Below are positions 53,498 through 64,000 of a stretch of 64,000 bases of DNA, one piece after another. The notes under the pieces are model-generated. The model did no database searches. It worked only from the letters and a program-made list of their open reading frames with translations, and was not told where the DNA came from. The first letter of the stretch is position 1, and the number at the start of each line of letters is the position of its first letter. The translations under genes and the position numbers were made by a program. Source of the stretch: Diadema setosum (taxonomy: Eukaryota; Echinodermata; Echinoidea; Diadematoida; Diadematidae); the NCBI RefSeq assembly GCF_964275005.1, contig NC_092701.1, positions 37,463,020 through 37,527,019 on the forward strand. The letters run 5' to 3'.

Positions 53498-53995
53498 AAA
53501 CAAGCAGGGAAAGCAATCACATATAAGGACTTCACACAACAAGAACAGACAGGGACAGGCTGGGTAAATTTACACAAAACAAAGAAAACAAAGGAGAGGG
53601 TGGGAAGTCATGGGCAAGGAGCCCAACAGGTAAAGGGAGGGGGATTAGAGCAGGAGGGTGGACAGACAAAAGGCGGAGGAGGGTCAGTAATGAACATGAG
53701 GATCAAGGGGGCAACCATTGTAAAGGAAAGGATGAATAGGGAGGCAACATCAAAGAAGATAAGGAACACCAGAAGGATAAAGAAAGGGAAATGGTGAAAA
53801 AGGCAACAGCAAGGGAAGGGGGGGGGGGGGGCTGAGCAAACAGAGAGCCCTTAAGGTGTACCAGGAGGAGGCAACAAAAGGAAGTAATCAAACATATCAA
53901 ATGACAAAGTAGAACCACGTATACACACACAGACAGTAATGGCAAAAATGACAATGAAATAACAGTGATGAAATTTTTTTTTGTTTGTAAATTCA
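53498..53995 (-). other. Flank of the ribozyme-like fold, possible retroelement tail
   Basis: On the minus strand this leads into the ribozyme-like fold. It is purine-rich on plus (GGAGG, AAAGG repeats, G run at 53818-53831). No reverse-transcriptase or GIY-YIG motif was recognised in any frame, so link to a retroelement is inference from the fold only. Confidence 0.25.
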
Positions 53996-54362
53996 TAAAA
54001 TGTAAATTCTACTTACAGGGGCACTGATTTCTTCAGAAAGCAGATGGCACGATACATGTAAGACTGTTACGTGTAAAATGTATAAGTACTGGTAAAGTAG
54101 ACAATATTGTACCGTATCCGTATGCACATGCATGTACAGTAGTAGTCTGTAAAATGTGCAAAGCAAAGAATAATGGGGATTTCGCAATCCGTCCGTGCAA
54201 CGTGCAATCGGTCACCGTGCTATGGTATATAAAAACTGATAATAACAAACGAACAAGTGAACGACAATTTCACTGGGTGTTTTGGTTGAGATGGGGCTTC
54301 AGTTGTCCAACTTTTTGTTTTGTTTTGTTTTGTGAGAAACATCTAACGAAATATGAAAAAGC

Positions 54363-54440
54363 ATGTAAGGATTCAAAGTTTATTTGATGAAAATTGTTTT
54401 GAAATTGCTGAGATATCCAAAACAAAGGTGGGATCCAGGG
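54363..54440 (+). mobile_element. Fragment of the GAGATATCC foldback family
   Basis: AGTTTATTTGATGAAAATTG then GCTGAGATATCC matches the arms of the elements at 13226 and 55614. No partner arm is present. Confidence 0.7.
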
Positions 54441-55361
54441 GACACACTTGGATTCGCTTTTAACGTTTTACCATTGTACCTTGTTTTGGGGATTTGCATT
54501 CCAACTTCCTTTTCCTATCAGATTCGTTGTTTATTAGGTATTCCGGGTCATTTGCTTTTCGTTCTTTTAACAAATTCTTTCATGTCAAGGCCATTCCTGA
54601 ATTATCATTTATCATGTGCATCTTGCACACGGGGCCCCACAGTTGCGTGTATACATTATTATGTCGCTCGGGTGACAGGAATCATGTAAGCATAGAATAT
54701 TGCAGGTGGCTATCTCGGTATGTTCTAATGCATTCTCGTTATTTGCTTGTTTCTCTTGCTCTTTTGCTGTCTATTCCTTTAAGTCCCACTCCTTCCTTTC
54801 ATAGTTTTCGTTATTACATTGTTTAGTACGACTTCAACATTTTCATCTATAGGGACATACACAATAAGTACACAAGCTTTGCTTTCTGGTAGGTCCCCCA
54901 TATTTGTAAAATTGTCTTGTCTTCTCTTTTATGACGTCATGTCTGGTCTTATGTTTTATCGATTCTGTGTATCATGATGTTTGTGCTTGAGATGTGGAAT
55001 AATAAAATCAAAATCAAAACCAATATTATAGGCATACCATCCCTTCAAGATAGGTCATTTCATCCAAGAATATCAAGCAAGGCACATCAGGCATCTCATC
55101 GATAGGCCTATAGTGTTTCTGGTGGTATAATAGCACCTACAACCTTTGATTCTCAAATTATGACTCAAAAGAGCAAAAAAAAAAAAAAAGCAACCACTAG
55201 ACACCTTACAAAAGACACAAATTGACCAAAAAAAAAAAAGCAACGGGAAAATTAGATACACCTATTATAACTTATCAATTTTGAGAAGTGGGAGTATACT
55301 GAAATTGGCCGGTAACTGCTTGCATAATAATACATACTTTGTGTGTCTCATAATCACTATG

Positions 55362-55362
55362 A

Positions 55363-55412
<50 letters not shown>

Positions 55413-55418
55413 ATATAA

Positions 55419-55474
<56 letters not shown>
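55362..55474. repeat. TA microsatellite
   Basis: Alternating TA with short interruptions over about 113 bp. Confidence 0.95.
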
Positions 55475-55477
<3 letters not shown>

Positions 55478-55613
55478 CAGACATATAGTCTGTCGATTTG
55501 TCTATCTGGGGTAATCCCATCAAGACCGACACCCACTAGTCATACAGCTCACGCGTCATATGAGTTCGACACTGGATAAAGACAGCCCACGAGTTTGACA
55601 AATACAACGCAGA

Positions 55614-56005
55614 TACAGTACGGCGGTATTGGTTGAGGTGAGAATTCAGCTTTTAACTTTTTGCGAGATATTTAGAAACCACTCTATGAAATGTTAAGAA
55701 GCCTCCAATTCTAAGAGGAATTCAAAGTTTATTTGATGAAAATCGGTTTTGAAATGGCTGAGATATCCAAAAAACAAAGTAAAACAAAGTGATCCTAATA
55801 AAAGATGGGTCCCTTGCTTTGTTTTGGATATCTCAGCCATTTCGAAACCGATTCTCATCCAATAAACTTCTTCCTTTAAATTCCTTTTAGAATTGTACGC
55901 TCTTTCATATTTCAAAAGAGGTTTCTCATTATCTCAAAAAGTCATTATCAAAAAAACGTCGGAAACCTCAAGTACCAGCTAACCGATACTGTACCATCCC
56001 TTTAA
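55614..56005. mobile_element. Foldback element, GAGATATCC family, copy 2
   Basis: Arms mirror each other around AAAGATGGGTCCC. The left arm holds AATGGCTGAGATATCC and the right arm GGATATCTCAGCCATTTC. The ends are TACAGTACGGCGGT and ACTGTACCATCCCTTT. Flanking sequences on both sides are also inverted with respect to each other. Confidence 0.82.
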
Positions 56006-56049
56006 TGTGTTGCTCTCGTGGGCCTTCTGTTATTAGCTTATACAAAATG

Positions 56050-56225
56050 TAGTGTCGAACTCATGGGCTGTATGACTCGTGAGCTCTGTGACTCGTGGGC
56101 TGTATGACTCGTGAGCTGTATGACTCATGGGCTGTATGACTCGTGAGCTGTATGACTCATGGGCTGTATGACTTGTGAGCTGTATGACTCGTTGGCTGTA
56201 AAAAATTATGACTCGTGGGTGTCCC
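56050..56225 (+). repeat. Minisatellite of about 17-bp GCTGTATGACTCGTGAG units
   Basis: About nine to ten copies alternate GTGAGCT and ATGGGCT forms. A shorter inverted counterpart (about 55528-55573) lies on the far side of the foldback element. Confidence 0.9.
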
Positions 56226-56395
56226 ACTCGGTCTCCTGACGTGCACCCTGTCTGTCTCTCTCTCTCTCTATTAAAGATGAATAAGTACGTATAACAAGCA
56301 AAGTGTGAAATGCAATAATAATGGCTGACAGTACTGAATTAAATAGGAGCTCATGTAATGGATATAATGTGTAATTCGCGCGATTGTAGCATTTT

Positions 56396-57941
56396 GTAGC
56401 AAATGTACAGTACAGGTCAAAAATCAAGGTCAAAGGTCAAAGAGGTCAAAGGTCAAAATTCTGTGTAGAAGTTCTGAAGCCCTCACCTAGTGCCATCACA
56501 TAAAGCAAACGGAATTGAAATCGGGTTAGAAATGGCGAAGGAGTAGCATTTTGTAGCAAAATGTACAATACAGGTAAAAAATCAAGGTCAAAGGTCAAAG
56601 AAGTCAAAGGTCAAAATTTCTGTGTAGAAGTTTTGAAGCCCTCACCTAGTGCCATCACATAAAGCAAACGGAATCGAAATCGGGTTAGAAATGGCGAAGG
56701 AGTAGCATTTTGTAGCAAAATGTACATACAGGTCAAAAATCAAGGTCAAAGGTCAAAGAAGTCAAAGGTCAAAATTCTGTGTAGAAGTTTTGAAGCCCTC
56801 ACCTAGTGCCATCACATAAAGCAAACGGAATCGAAATCGGGTTAGAAATGGCGAAGGAGTAGCATTTTGTAGCAAAATGTACAATATAGGTCAAAAATCA
56901 AGGTCAAATGTCAAAGAAGTCAAAGGTCAAAATTCTGTGTAGAAGTTTTGAAGCCCTCACCTAGTGCCATCACATAAAGCAAACGGAATCGAAATCGGGT
57001 TAGAAATGGCGAAGGAGTAGCATTTTGTAGCAAAATGTACAATATAGGTAAAAAATCAAGGTCAAATGTCAAAGAAGTCAAAGGTCAAAATTCTGTGTAG
57101 AAGTTTTGAAGCCCTCACCTAGTGCCATCACATAAAGCAAACGGAATCGAAATCGCGTTAGAAATGGCAAAGGAGAAGCATTTTGTAGCAAAATGTACAA
57201 TACAGGTCAAAAATCAAGGTCAAAGGTCAAAGAAGTCAAAGGTCAAAATTCTGTGTAGAATTTTTGAAGCCCTCACCTAGTGCCATCACATAAAGCAAAC
57301 GGAATTGAAATTGAAATCGGATTAGAAATGGCGAAGGAGTAGCATTTTGTAGCCAATGTACAATATAGGTAAAAAATCAAGGTCAAATGTCAAAGAAGTC
57401 AAAGGTCAAAATTCTGTGTAGAAGTTTTGAAGCCCTCACCTAGTGCCATCACATAAAGCAAACGGAATCGAAATCGCGTTAGAAATGGCAAAGGAGAAGC
57501 ATTTTGTAGCAAAATGTACAATACAGGTCAAAAATCAAGGTCAAAGGTCAAAGAAGTCAAAGGTCAAAATTCTGTGTAGAAGTTTTGAAGCCCTCACCTA
57601 GTGCCATCACATAAAGCAAACGGAATCGAAATCGGGTTAGAAATGGCGAAGGAGTAGCATTTTGAAGCAAAATGTACAATATAGGTCAAAGGTCAAGGTC
57701 AAAGGTCACAACTGAAATTCTGTGTAGAAGTTTCAAAGCTCCCATGTAGTGCTATCATATAAAGCAAACAGAATCAAAATCGGCTCATAAATGACAGAGA
57801 AGTAGCAAATTGAACATTTTGATCACACACGGACGCACACACGGACGGACAGACAGACGGACGGACGGACGGACACACACACACGTACGGAGCCCGTTTC
57901 ATAGTCCCTTGCTCGAACTCGTTCGGCGGGGACAAAAAGGG
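56396..57941 (+). mobile_element. Repeat-array transposon, copy 2, left end missing
   Basis: About nine to ten units of about 158 bp are homologous to the array at 24648-25571. It ends with the same GGACGGAC tract, GTACGGAGCCCGTTTCATAG and CGGCGGGGACA terminus. The left side starts directly in a unit with no TGTCCCCGCCG end, so it is truncated. Units are very similar to each other, implying recent amplification or homogenisation. Confidence 0.88.
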
Positions 57942-58106
57942 TGGTACATTTTAGAAGGGGATCATACAAACAATTATGCATTATCGTGATAGGCCTAATC
58001 AGATTCAGAGGCCCTAGCTGATGGGGATGGGGGACCCACTGAAAAAGTGATGTTTGTAGATTGTGGGCCCCCAGACTGGTTTATGTATTTATGTATCTGA
58101 GGGAGC

Positions 58107-58192
58107 ATTGTAACAAACCAACCAACAAACCAACCAACCAACCAACCAACCAACAAACAAACAAACAAGAACAGCAGCAGCAACAACAACAA
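58107..58192 (+). repeat. CCAA/CAAA/CAG-CAA microsatellite
   Basis: AACC repeats pass into AAAC, then CAGCAGCAACAACAAC. Confidence 0.93.
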
Positions 58193-58430
58193 CAGGTTCA
58201 GATTTGTCATAAATGTTTTCATTTTTTGGAAGTGGAAAACTGAACCCCGATCTTGAATTCAACAATAAACAAAGCATTTGAAACATGGACGTGGTTGAAT
58301 TAATTACCGGTTTATAAATAGGGGTAAATGCTGTTGAGGTGCCACGATGTACAATCACGAAGTTCAGGGTTATGTATTGACAGCAAGAAAGAGGCAGCGG
58401 ACATTGCAGTTGTTTGTAATTTGCCTTTAA

Positions 58431-58476
58431 TGAAACCGAGTTTTCGACCTTTCTACGGTCTTCGTCAGCGCTTTGG
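58431..58476 (-). ncRNA. Degenerate hammerhead-like segment
   Basis: Minus strand: CTGACGA (58468-58462), extra A, stem II GACC-GTAGAAA-GGTC (4 GC-rich bp), GAAA (58445-58442), ACTC, then GGTTTC. Stem II is perfect, but the first stem I pair would be G-G and stem III has an A-C mismatch. It looks like a mutated relative of the fold at 53441-53497. Confidence 0.3.
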
Positions 58477-58982
58477 ATATGAATATAACAAAAAGCAACC
58501 GATTCAACAAAACTTGAATAAAAGGACAAAAAGAAAGTACACTGACATGCATGGCGGTGTAGGCAATAAAACAGCAATACATCAGCAACATACATATACA
58601 AAACACTACATGTAAGTGCACTGGAATAATTCAAAATGTCTAAAACAACAAACTGAAATTGCCCGAACGATGTATAACCAAACAAACTGATTACGTTGCT
58701 GGCGTTGCATGGGAGAACTGGTGAAACTGTGCCGTTTTTGGTGTCTGTGTTTAGGGTAAGTGAAAGGGGTCGCATGCTTACACCACGTACCGTGCCTATG
58801 ATGTCAATGTGTAATGCTGTTCTGGTGTAGTGCATGTTTACTTATGTCAGAGTTGCTGATTTTGCTTTTTTATCCTTAACTTGCATCCGTTCAAGTTTTT
58901 TTTCCCTTCAAATTATTAGCTTTCTGTTATGTTCATATCCAAATCCCTGATGAATACCTGTGAAAAGGTTGAGAGCCCGGTG

Positions 58983-59346
58983 TTAAAGGGGATGGCTAGT
59001 AACCAATCAGTGGGAATCAGTGGGAATGCTGGAGGATGATTGTTCAAATCCTTGTGGGATTCATTTAAGAATACATTTTGATCTACTGTTGTGTGAAAAT
59101 TATTTGCTTCAGAACGGTCTCATATTCAAGTAATGTGCAGTTTAATGCCCCGTCAGTGACCAGGCACGCTAACCTGGAAACATTAAACTGCACATTACTT
59201 GAATATGAGAGCATTCTGAAGCAAGTAATTTTCACTCAACAATAGATATATAATGTACTCTTAAATGAATCCCACAAGGATTGGAACAATCATCCTCCAG
59301 CATTCCCACTGACTCCCACTGATCAGTTGCTAGCCATCCCTTAAGG
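58983..59346. mobile_element. Long foldback MITE, copy 2
   Basis: Same family as 44817-45199: GTTAAAGGGGATGGCTAGTA at the left and TTGCTAGCCATCCC at the right. The central CAAGTAATGTGCAGTTTAA is mirrored on the opposite arm. The left arm lacks the G run seen in copy 1. Confidence 0.9.
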
Positions 59347-59526
59347 TGAAACTATGTTTTACCTTTTAAAGGCATGATTCAGTGAACGCCTGCAACGTCC
59401 GCTGGCTCTTCCTTCTTGTCACGTGACTATAGTATACCAAACAATGAGCACCGTGGCCAAGGCAATTTCACGTCATTAGGCCTATGTAATCATAACGAAA
59501 GAGAAAACAACGTGTACAGTGTTTAT

Positions 59527-59551
59527 ACACACACACACACACACACACAGC
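59527..59551 (+). repeat. CA microsatellite
   Basis: Twelve or so CA dinucleotides. Confidence 0.95.
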
Positions 59552-60947
59552 GGGAGGTGAAGTACATATTTGTAGCATTAGAATTCAAACTACTCGAAAA
59601 CAAACTCGAAGCTTTTTTTTTGTGTGTGTCAATGATAAGGTCTAAACTGCCCCCAAAAGTTGTTCCTAACAGTATACAGTGTGAGATGTACCCAATCTCT
59701 TAAAAAATCCAAAAGACATCAAATTCCTTTCTTCTTCTGTTTTTCTCCACTATACCTCATAATCCGACAACGGGCACATTCACAACCACGTCAAGGATAC
59801 GCCCACCGCTAAATCAGTCAGCCGAGGGAAAAACAAAAACAAAACAAAAACAAAGCATGGTTCATACATAGGCCTAAAATACATTAAGATTCGACTAGGA
59901 TTTGTCTTTATGAACAACAACAACAAACCAGAGTTACTTCACCCTAAAATAGTACATAATAAATACACTGTACACACAGTTTTGTAATGATTAACCCTTC
60001 CGTGTGTGCTTTGAGTGACGACTGGCACAGAAAACGTCATATAGCCAAAGTTCACAGCACAGAAAGGATTTAATGAAGTGATGTGATGTATCTTTTCCAT
60101 CCAGAAAGATACAATGAATGTATAATGTTAGAAACAATGAAACTATCAAAGAAAATAGTCGCAAGTCTCCTTTATGGAATGAATTAACAATGGACCTATA
60201 TACTAAATACACAGCCTATTAACGAAGGCTTTTCTTTGATGCCATCATCGAGCCTGCCGCCACCTGAGTGTGTACATCTTTAGAATGAGTACATTCAGAC
60301 GTTTAGACAATGACCATTGTGTAGTCGTGCACTGCCACTGATAAAAGAACCGTTTCCCTCATTTCGGTCTTATCAGGCCGAGCTGCCTTTTTTCAGACTC
60401 AACTACCTTTGAATGAACACCAATGATGGGTATATAGCAGCAAACCTTTTCACGCGACAAATTTTGTGCCAGCATTTTTAATGCGCCATCGATGTAGTGA
60501 CCTATATTGAGGCGCAGAGGAACATTATAAGAGAATAACATAGGCGTACATTGTACAGTTACAAAAAGGTATATGAACGTGTAAAGAACTATAGAAGATG
60601 TAAGCAATTTAACAAATATTCAACCAAAACAAAATGCGGACATGCATGACTTCAGACACTTTTTAAATGTTTCTATGGATTCTGCTGATCGGATCCACAG
60701 TGGAAGAGCATTCCAGTATTATGGTGCTGCAGAAAGAAAAACCTTTTCTCGGACTGTTAATTGCAAGAGCGGAGATTTCTGGTTATTTGTTTTGTTTTGT
60801 TTTGTTTTATTTTGTTTTGTTTGTTTGTTTGTTTGTTTGGTTGGTTTTTTTTTTAGCTGAGGAATGTACTGCTTCTGCATGTGTGGAGCAGAATTTAAAC
60901 TTTACCCTTTTGGACACTGGTACACGTATAGCCAGTGAGACTTTTAA

Positions 60948-61484
60948 TTAAGCACTGGGTACTGCTGCAGCCAGGCGTGTGACGAGGACCCGAGCAGAGG
61001 AGCTAATTTTGAGTACATTGAAGTTTGACCAGTTGGTAGGATGACATCGAACAATAATGCATTTCAATATACGAGACAGATGAATAAATAACAGAGCTAG
61101 GCTACAACAACAGTGTGATAATGGTTTACTGATGTCAGGAATGTTGCATAACATTGTAGATACGATGTATACAGATCGGCATGTGGTTGTACAAATAGGC
61201 CTATGTGTCGACATTGACATTTCAGGGCCAAAGTAAACTCCAAGATTCCTAAAACTTGATATATATTGTACAATGACACGTCCTATGCGTAGCCAAATGA
61301 TTGACTGCAGACCGTAAGCTGTCAGATGTTTTGAGGTGATTATCGTTGACTCTCTTTGGTTATCATTCAGTTTGAGTTTGTTCCGTATATCATCCGTGCT
61401 CACATATATCAATACATGCTTCACGTTTACTGTCTGGTTTAGAGACCTCACTTAAAGGATCAGATGGATCAAAACAATGATGTG
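60948..61484 (-). mobile_element. LINE relic, reverse-transcriptase thumb/C-terminal part
   Basis: The minus-strand frame contains NKLKLNDNQRESTIITSK, then VQYISSFRNLGVYFGPEMSM, then SSSARVLVTR. These correspond to the N-K-L-K-L-N and S-x-R-N-L-G-V motifs downstream of the polymerase active site in CR1/Rex-type non-LTR retrotransposons. Stops and frameshifts show it is dead. It is separated from the upstream part by the insertion at 61487-62560. Confidence 0.8.
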
Positions 61485-61486
61485 TA

Positions 61487-62560
61487 GGGGAAGTGTGGGA
61501 GAGTTGAGCCACTGGGAGAGTTGATCCAGGCCACCTCACATCTTCATAGTGACTGATAGCAGTCAGCTGATGCCATTTCTTGTTCATGCCTATGATTAAC
61601 TATATACCAGTGTATGATGCAGTGACGTTGGATGAAGCATGACAAAATAGTCAAAGAAAAACCATTTTTGGTCACCAAAAGTGAATGTCCACTTGTCAGA
61701 TATGTGGTTTTCTCTCACACCTATGGTAGAGGATAAGTGCGAATCAGTTGGAGTAGCAGATAGTCTGTATATCATTTGTTTCTTTCAGCAAATTTCAACA
61801 TGTTTGGTGTGGTCACTTTCGTAGGTTTTGAGGGTTAGTTTAAATGGCGACTGTGGGGAGAGTTGTGTCAACGTGTCGAGGGAGAGTTGTGCCATGGCTA
61901 AACCCTGTATTCCAATGGCTCAGCCCTCAAGTGGCTCAACCCTCCCTTCAAGTGGCTCAATGAGTATCATTTTTTGGTCAAAGAAACGGGTCTGCAATTG
62001 GATGAGGTGAGGAATATTGGAAAGGTATGTGGTGTTCTCGCCAGGGGTGACGCCCTACAGGCGGTTTCTTCTTCCTAACACCAACAGTTGACTTATTATG
62101 TAAATCCAATCAGGGTGCATCTAGAAATCCTGATCATGTGATCGTATAGGTGGACCCCAACAACATCCACATTATCCATCCGATGACCCGTAAGTCAAAC
62201 AGACGCCCCGCCCCCTCTGTTACCATTACACCATCCTTTCTTAGATAGGTTTCCATAGTCATTTTCTTTTATAAGCCTGAACTTCTTAATATGATATGTA
62301 GGGCCTATAGCATAGTGGCTCAACTCTCCCAACCCCGTGGCTCAACTCTCACCACATCAAAGGAGACTTGAGCCATTTTGCAAAATATTTTTGTTGAAGT
62401 GTCACCCCCAAGTTGTTTGTGCTAGGTGTCTTATTGGGCTATCATATTATGCCTGAATAGTTGTAGTATATACCAGCGAACGAATAATCCATAAATTGTG
62501 TATAGTTATTGAACAATATCACTAAATGTAAAAAGTGGCTCAACTCTCCCACACTTCCCC
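61487..62560. mobile_element. TA-flanked inverted-repeat element nested in the LINE
   Basis: Perfect 27-bp terminal inverted repeats begin GGGGAAGTGTGGGAGAGTTG. TA flanks both ends (61485-61486 and 62561-62562). GGGAGAGTTG and GGCTCAACTCTCC motifs recur inside. No transposase frame was found, so it is non-autonomous and Tc1/mariner-like by target site. Confidence 0.88.
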
Positions 62561-63420
62561 TACAGCTGGGTGTCATCAGCATAAAGATGATGGATGCCAT
62601 TGGTCGTTGCAATCTCTGCAAAGTGCTGAAGAATGACGGACCCAAAACAGACCCTTGGAGGACACCATATGTACAGAGATATGCATTCAGTAATCCCGAG
62701 TGTGCTGGCAAACAGTTACACAGATAAAAGAATATCCATGCAAGAGTAGATCCTTTCACACCTCTTGAACGAGACCTTGTGATAAAACTATCCTTGTCGA
62801 TGGCGTAGATCAAGCTGTTGACAGATCAATTGACACCAAGGAAAAAAAAAAGAAACGTGCTTTTTGGTCAGGTCTATAGTGCTTGATGTTTATCATCATG
62901 AACTTAAATAAGGGCAGACTCCGTGCTATGATGCCTCTTATATAAGCACATTAAGCAGGTTCAGTTCTAATCATACATGGAGTTCTAAATTTTCTTCAAG
63001 CTTGAAGATGCTGGGCAACAACTCTTTAAAAAACCTTCGAAATAAGCTTAATTGAGATTGCACAATTGTCTGTAGCTATATGGTGTCAGGGTCTAAATTT
63101 GGCTTCTTTATCAGAGGTCGAACAACGGCTTCTTTGAATGAGCTTGGGGGAAGATATCTGTTTCAAGTGATCCACCGCTGTAATCACTATTAGTGTAATG
63201 CTTGGCAGAAGAAGAAAAGTGTCCTTTCAAAACCTATGTAGGAAGAGCTGCAATGGATCCTGTGACTCTGTGAGCTAAGAAGATGGGGACCAGCTATAAT
63301 CCTCATCACTTCTTCCTCCGATGCCAAGTCAAAACTGTTGAGAATGTGGTTTTTACCAGTAGAATGTTCGTAATAAACCATTATTTGCATCAGTTAGTAC
63401 TTCAGCGCTAGTGCTGCAGC
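62561..63420 (-). mobile_element. LINE relic, reverse-transcriptase fingers/palm part
   Basis: Minus-strand frames read, with frameshifts: an EEEVMRII segment (about 63310), SFKEAVVRPLIKKPN (about 63130), ASIDKDSF-like sequence (about 62800), GVKGSTLAWIFFYL and VLQGSVLGPSFFS (about 62640). YADDTQL is readable only near 62570-62590. QGSVLGP and ADD are hallmark polymerase motifs of non-LTR reverse transcriptases. The palm motif ends exactly where the nested element begins. Confidence 0.82.
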
Positions 63421-64000
63421 GCTAGTGCTGCTCGTATGTCTTGTATCTTTGTGGAAAAGTACAGGCTAATCTTCTATCCAAGCTCTTGGTCGTTACGACG
63501 TGTTTGAAGGATAAATCTATTTATTGCGATGGTGAAGCATCGTGTCTATTTTTATATGCATATCTCTGACTAACACTGTCAGAGATCATGCTTCTCTAAG
63601 TATCGTGCTTTATCCACAGTTATACCAGACAATCCAATCCATATACCAGACGTTGTCTTCAAGTATTATCTTTCTCCACTTCCTTTCTAATCTCTTCCTA
63701 AGCAGTATGGCCAGCGTGAAAAATGGGATTGTCTTCGAGGCTTCCCGAAATAATGCTAAATTGCCATGAAAATATGCTACATCCAGCGGGATGAAAGAGA
63801 AATATGCCAGTTTTGGCTACGTTGCTCCTATGCTTCATTCTGTTATCTCGTCTGAATACTGATGGGTTTGGCGGACGTGTGGCAATGACACGTCATTTAA
63901 CTGGTGCATGCTAAACAAGAACAGTTGACAAATTTCTGTCTTTTCTATCTAAACATAGAAAAGAATACACATAATCTGGAAAAGTTTTTACTGAGAAAGG
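63421..64000. other. Unassigned 3' end of window
   Basis: No recognisable gene or repeat beyond a tiny two-copy GCGCTAGTGCTGC repeat near 63404-63432. Confidence 0.5.

Larger units (their letters stand above)
49051..60947. other. Intergenic region upstream of ABCF1
   Basis: I see no exon I can support. The region consists of AT-rich sequence with MITEs, foldbacks, microsatellites, a large repeat array and two ribozyme-like segments (listed separately). Confidence 0.55.

Noticed and set aside
58089..58835. 248-codon open frame on the minus strand
   Set aside because: It crosses the CCAA microsatellite and the ribozyme-like segment, has biased low-complexity stretches and no family motif. I treat it as chance.
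60642..60951. Plus-strand frame beginning near HDFRHFLNVSMDSADRI
   Set aside because: It may derive from another retroelement, but resemblance is too weak to name and it degenerates into a TTTTG microsatellite.

Overview
This is a metazoan nuclear window: AT-rich, with GT-AG introns, very gene-sparse and crowded with microsatellites, short inverted-repeat transposons, a tRNA-derived SINE and a decayed LINE. The repeat flavour (frequent TAGGCCTA palindromes, GGAC-repeat ends finishing in a TCGGCGGGGAC terminus) fits a marine invertebrate, and I lean to an echinoderm. That assignment is inference from repeat style. The protein evidence alone only says animal. Two genes are supported, and they converge. 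On the plus strand, positions 4948-17266 hold the 3' part of a gene of unrecognised family. It has a 1.3 kb exon, a 9 kb intron, a 577-bp Ser/Thr-rich exon and a 66-bp terminal exon. Phases agree at both junctions and the 5' end probably lies upstream. On the minus strand, positions 49033-20736 hold a complete ABCF1 gene (ABC50, the eIF2- and ribosome-associated ABC-F ATPase). I resolved 27 coding exons with GT-AG borders. Their lengths sum to exactly 2700 nt, giving 899 residues plus stop, and the protein has the acidic/lysine-rich N-terminus and two complete ATPase cassettes. Layout: 1-4947 is non-coding or unassigned sequence with simple repeats. 4948-17266 is the unknown gene; its large intron carries two foldback elements and its last intron a SINE and a minisatellite that runs into the splice acceptor. 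17267-20735 is the convergent intergenic region with one MITE. 20736-49033 is ABCF1, with at least twelve inverted-repeat elements and one repeat-array element in its introns. 49034-60947 is intergenic and dominated by MITEs, foldbacks, a 158-bp-period array and two hammerhead-ribozyme-like segments. 60948-63420 is a minus-strand LINE reverse-transcriptase relic split by a 1.07 kb TA-flanked element. The rest is unassigned. The items most worth checking are: a hammerhead-ribozyme-like fold on the minus strand at 53441-53497, with a degenerate second example at 58431-58476; two copies of a repeat-array element whose units mostly carry a perfect DR1 nuclear-receptor site; the minisatellite apparently derived from a 3' splice site; and exon-pair duplication in the ABCF1 N-terminal region. 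No homology search, folding program or expression data were available, so family names rest on motif recognition.
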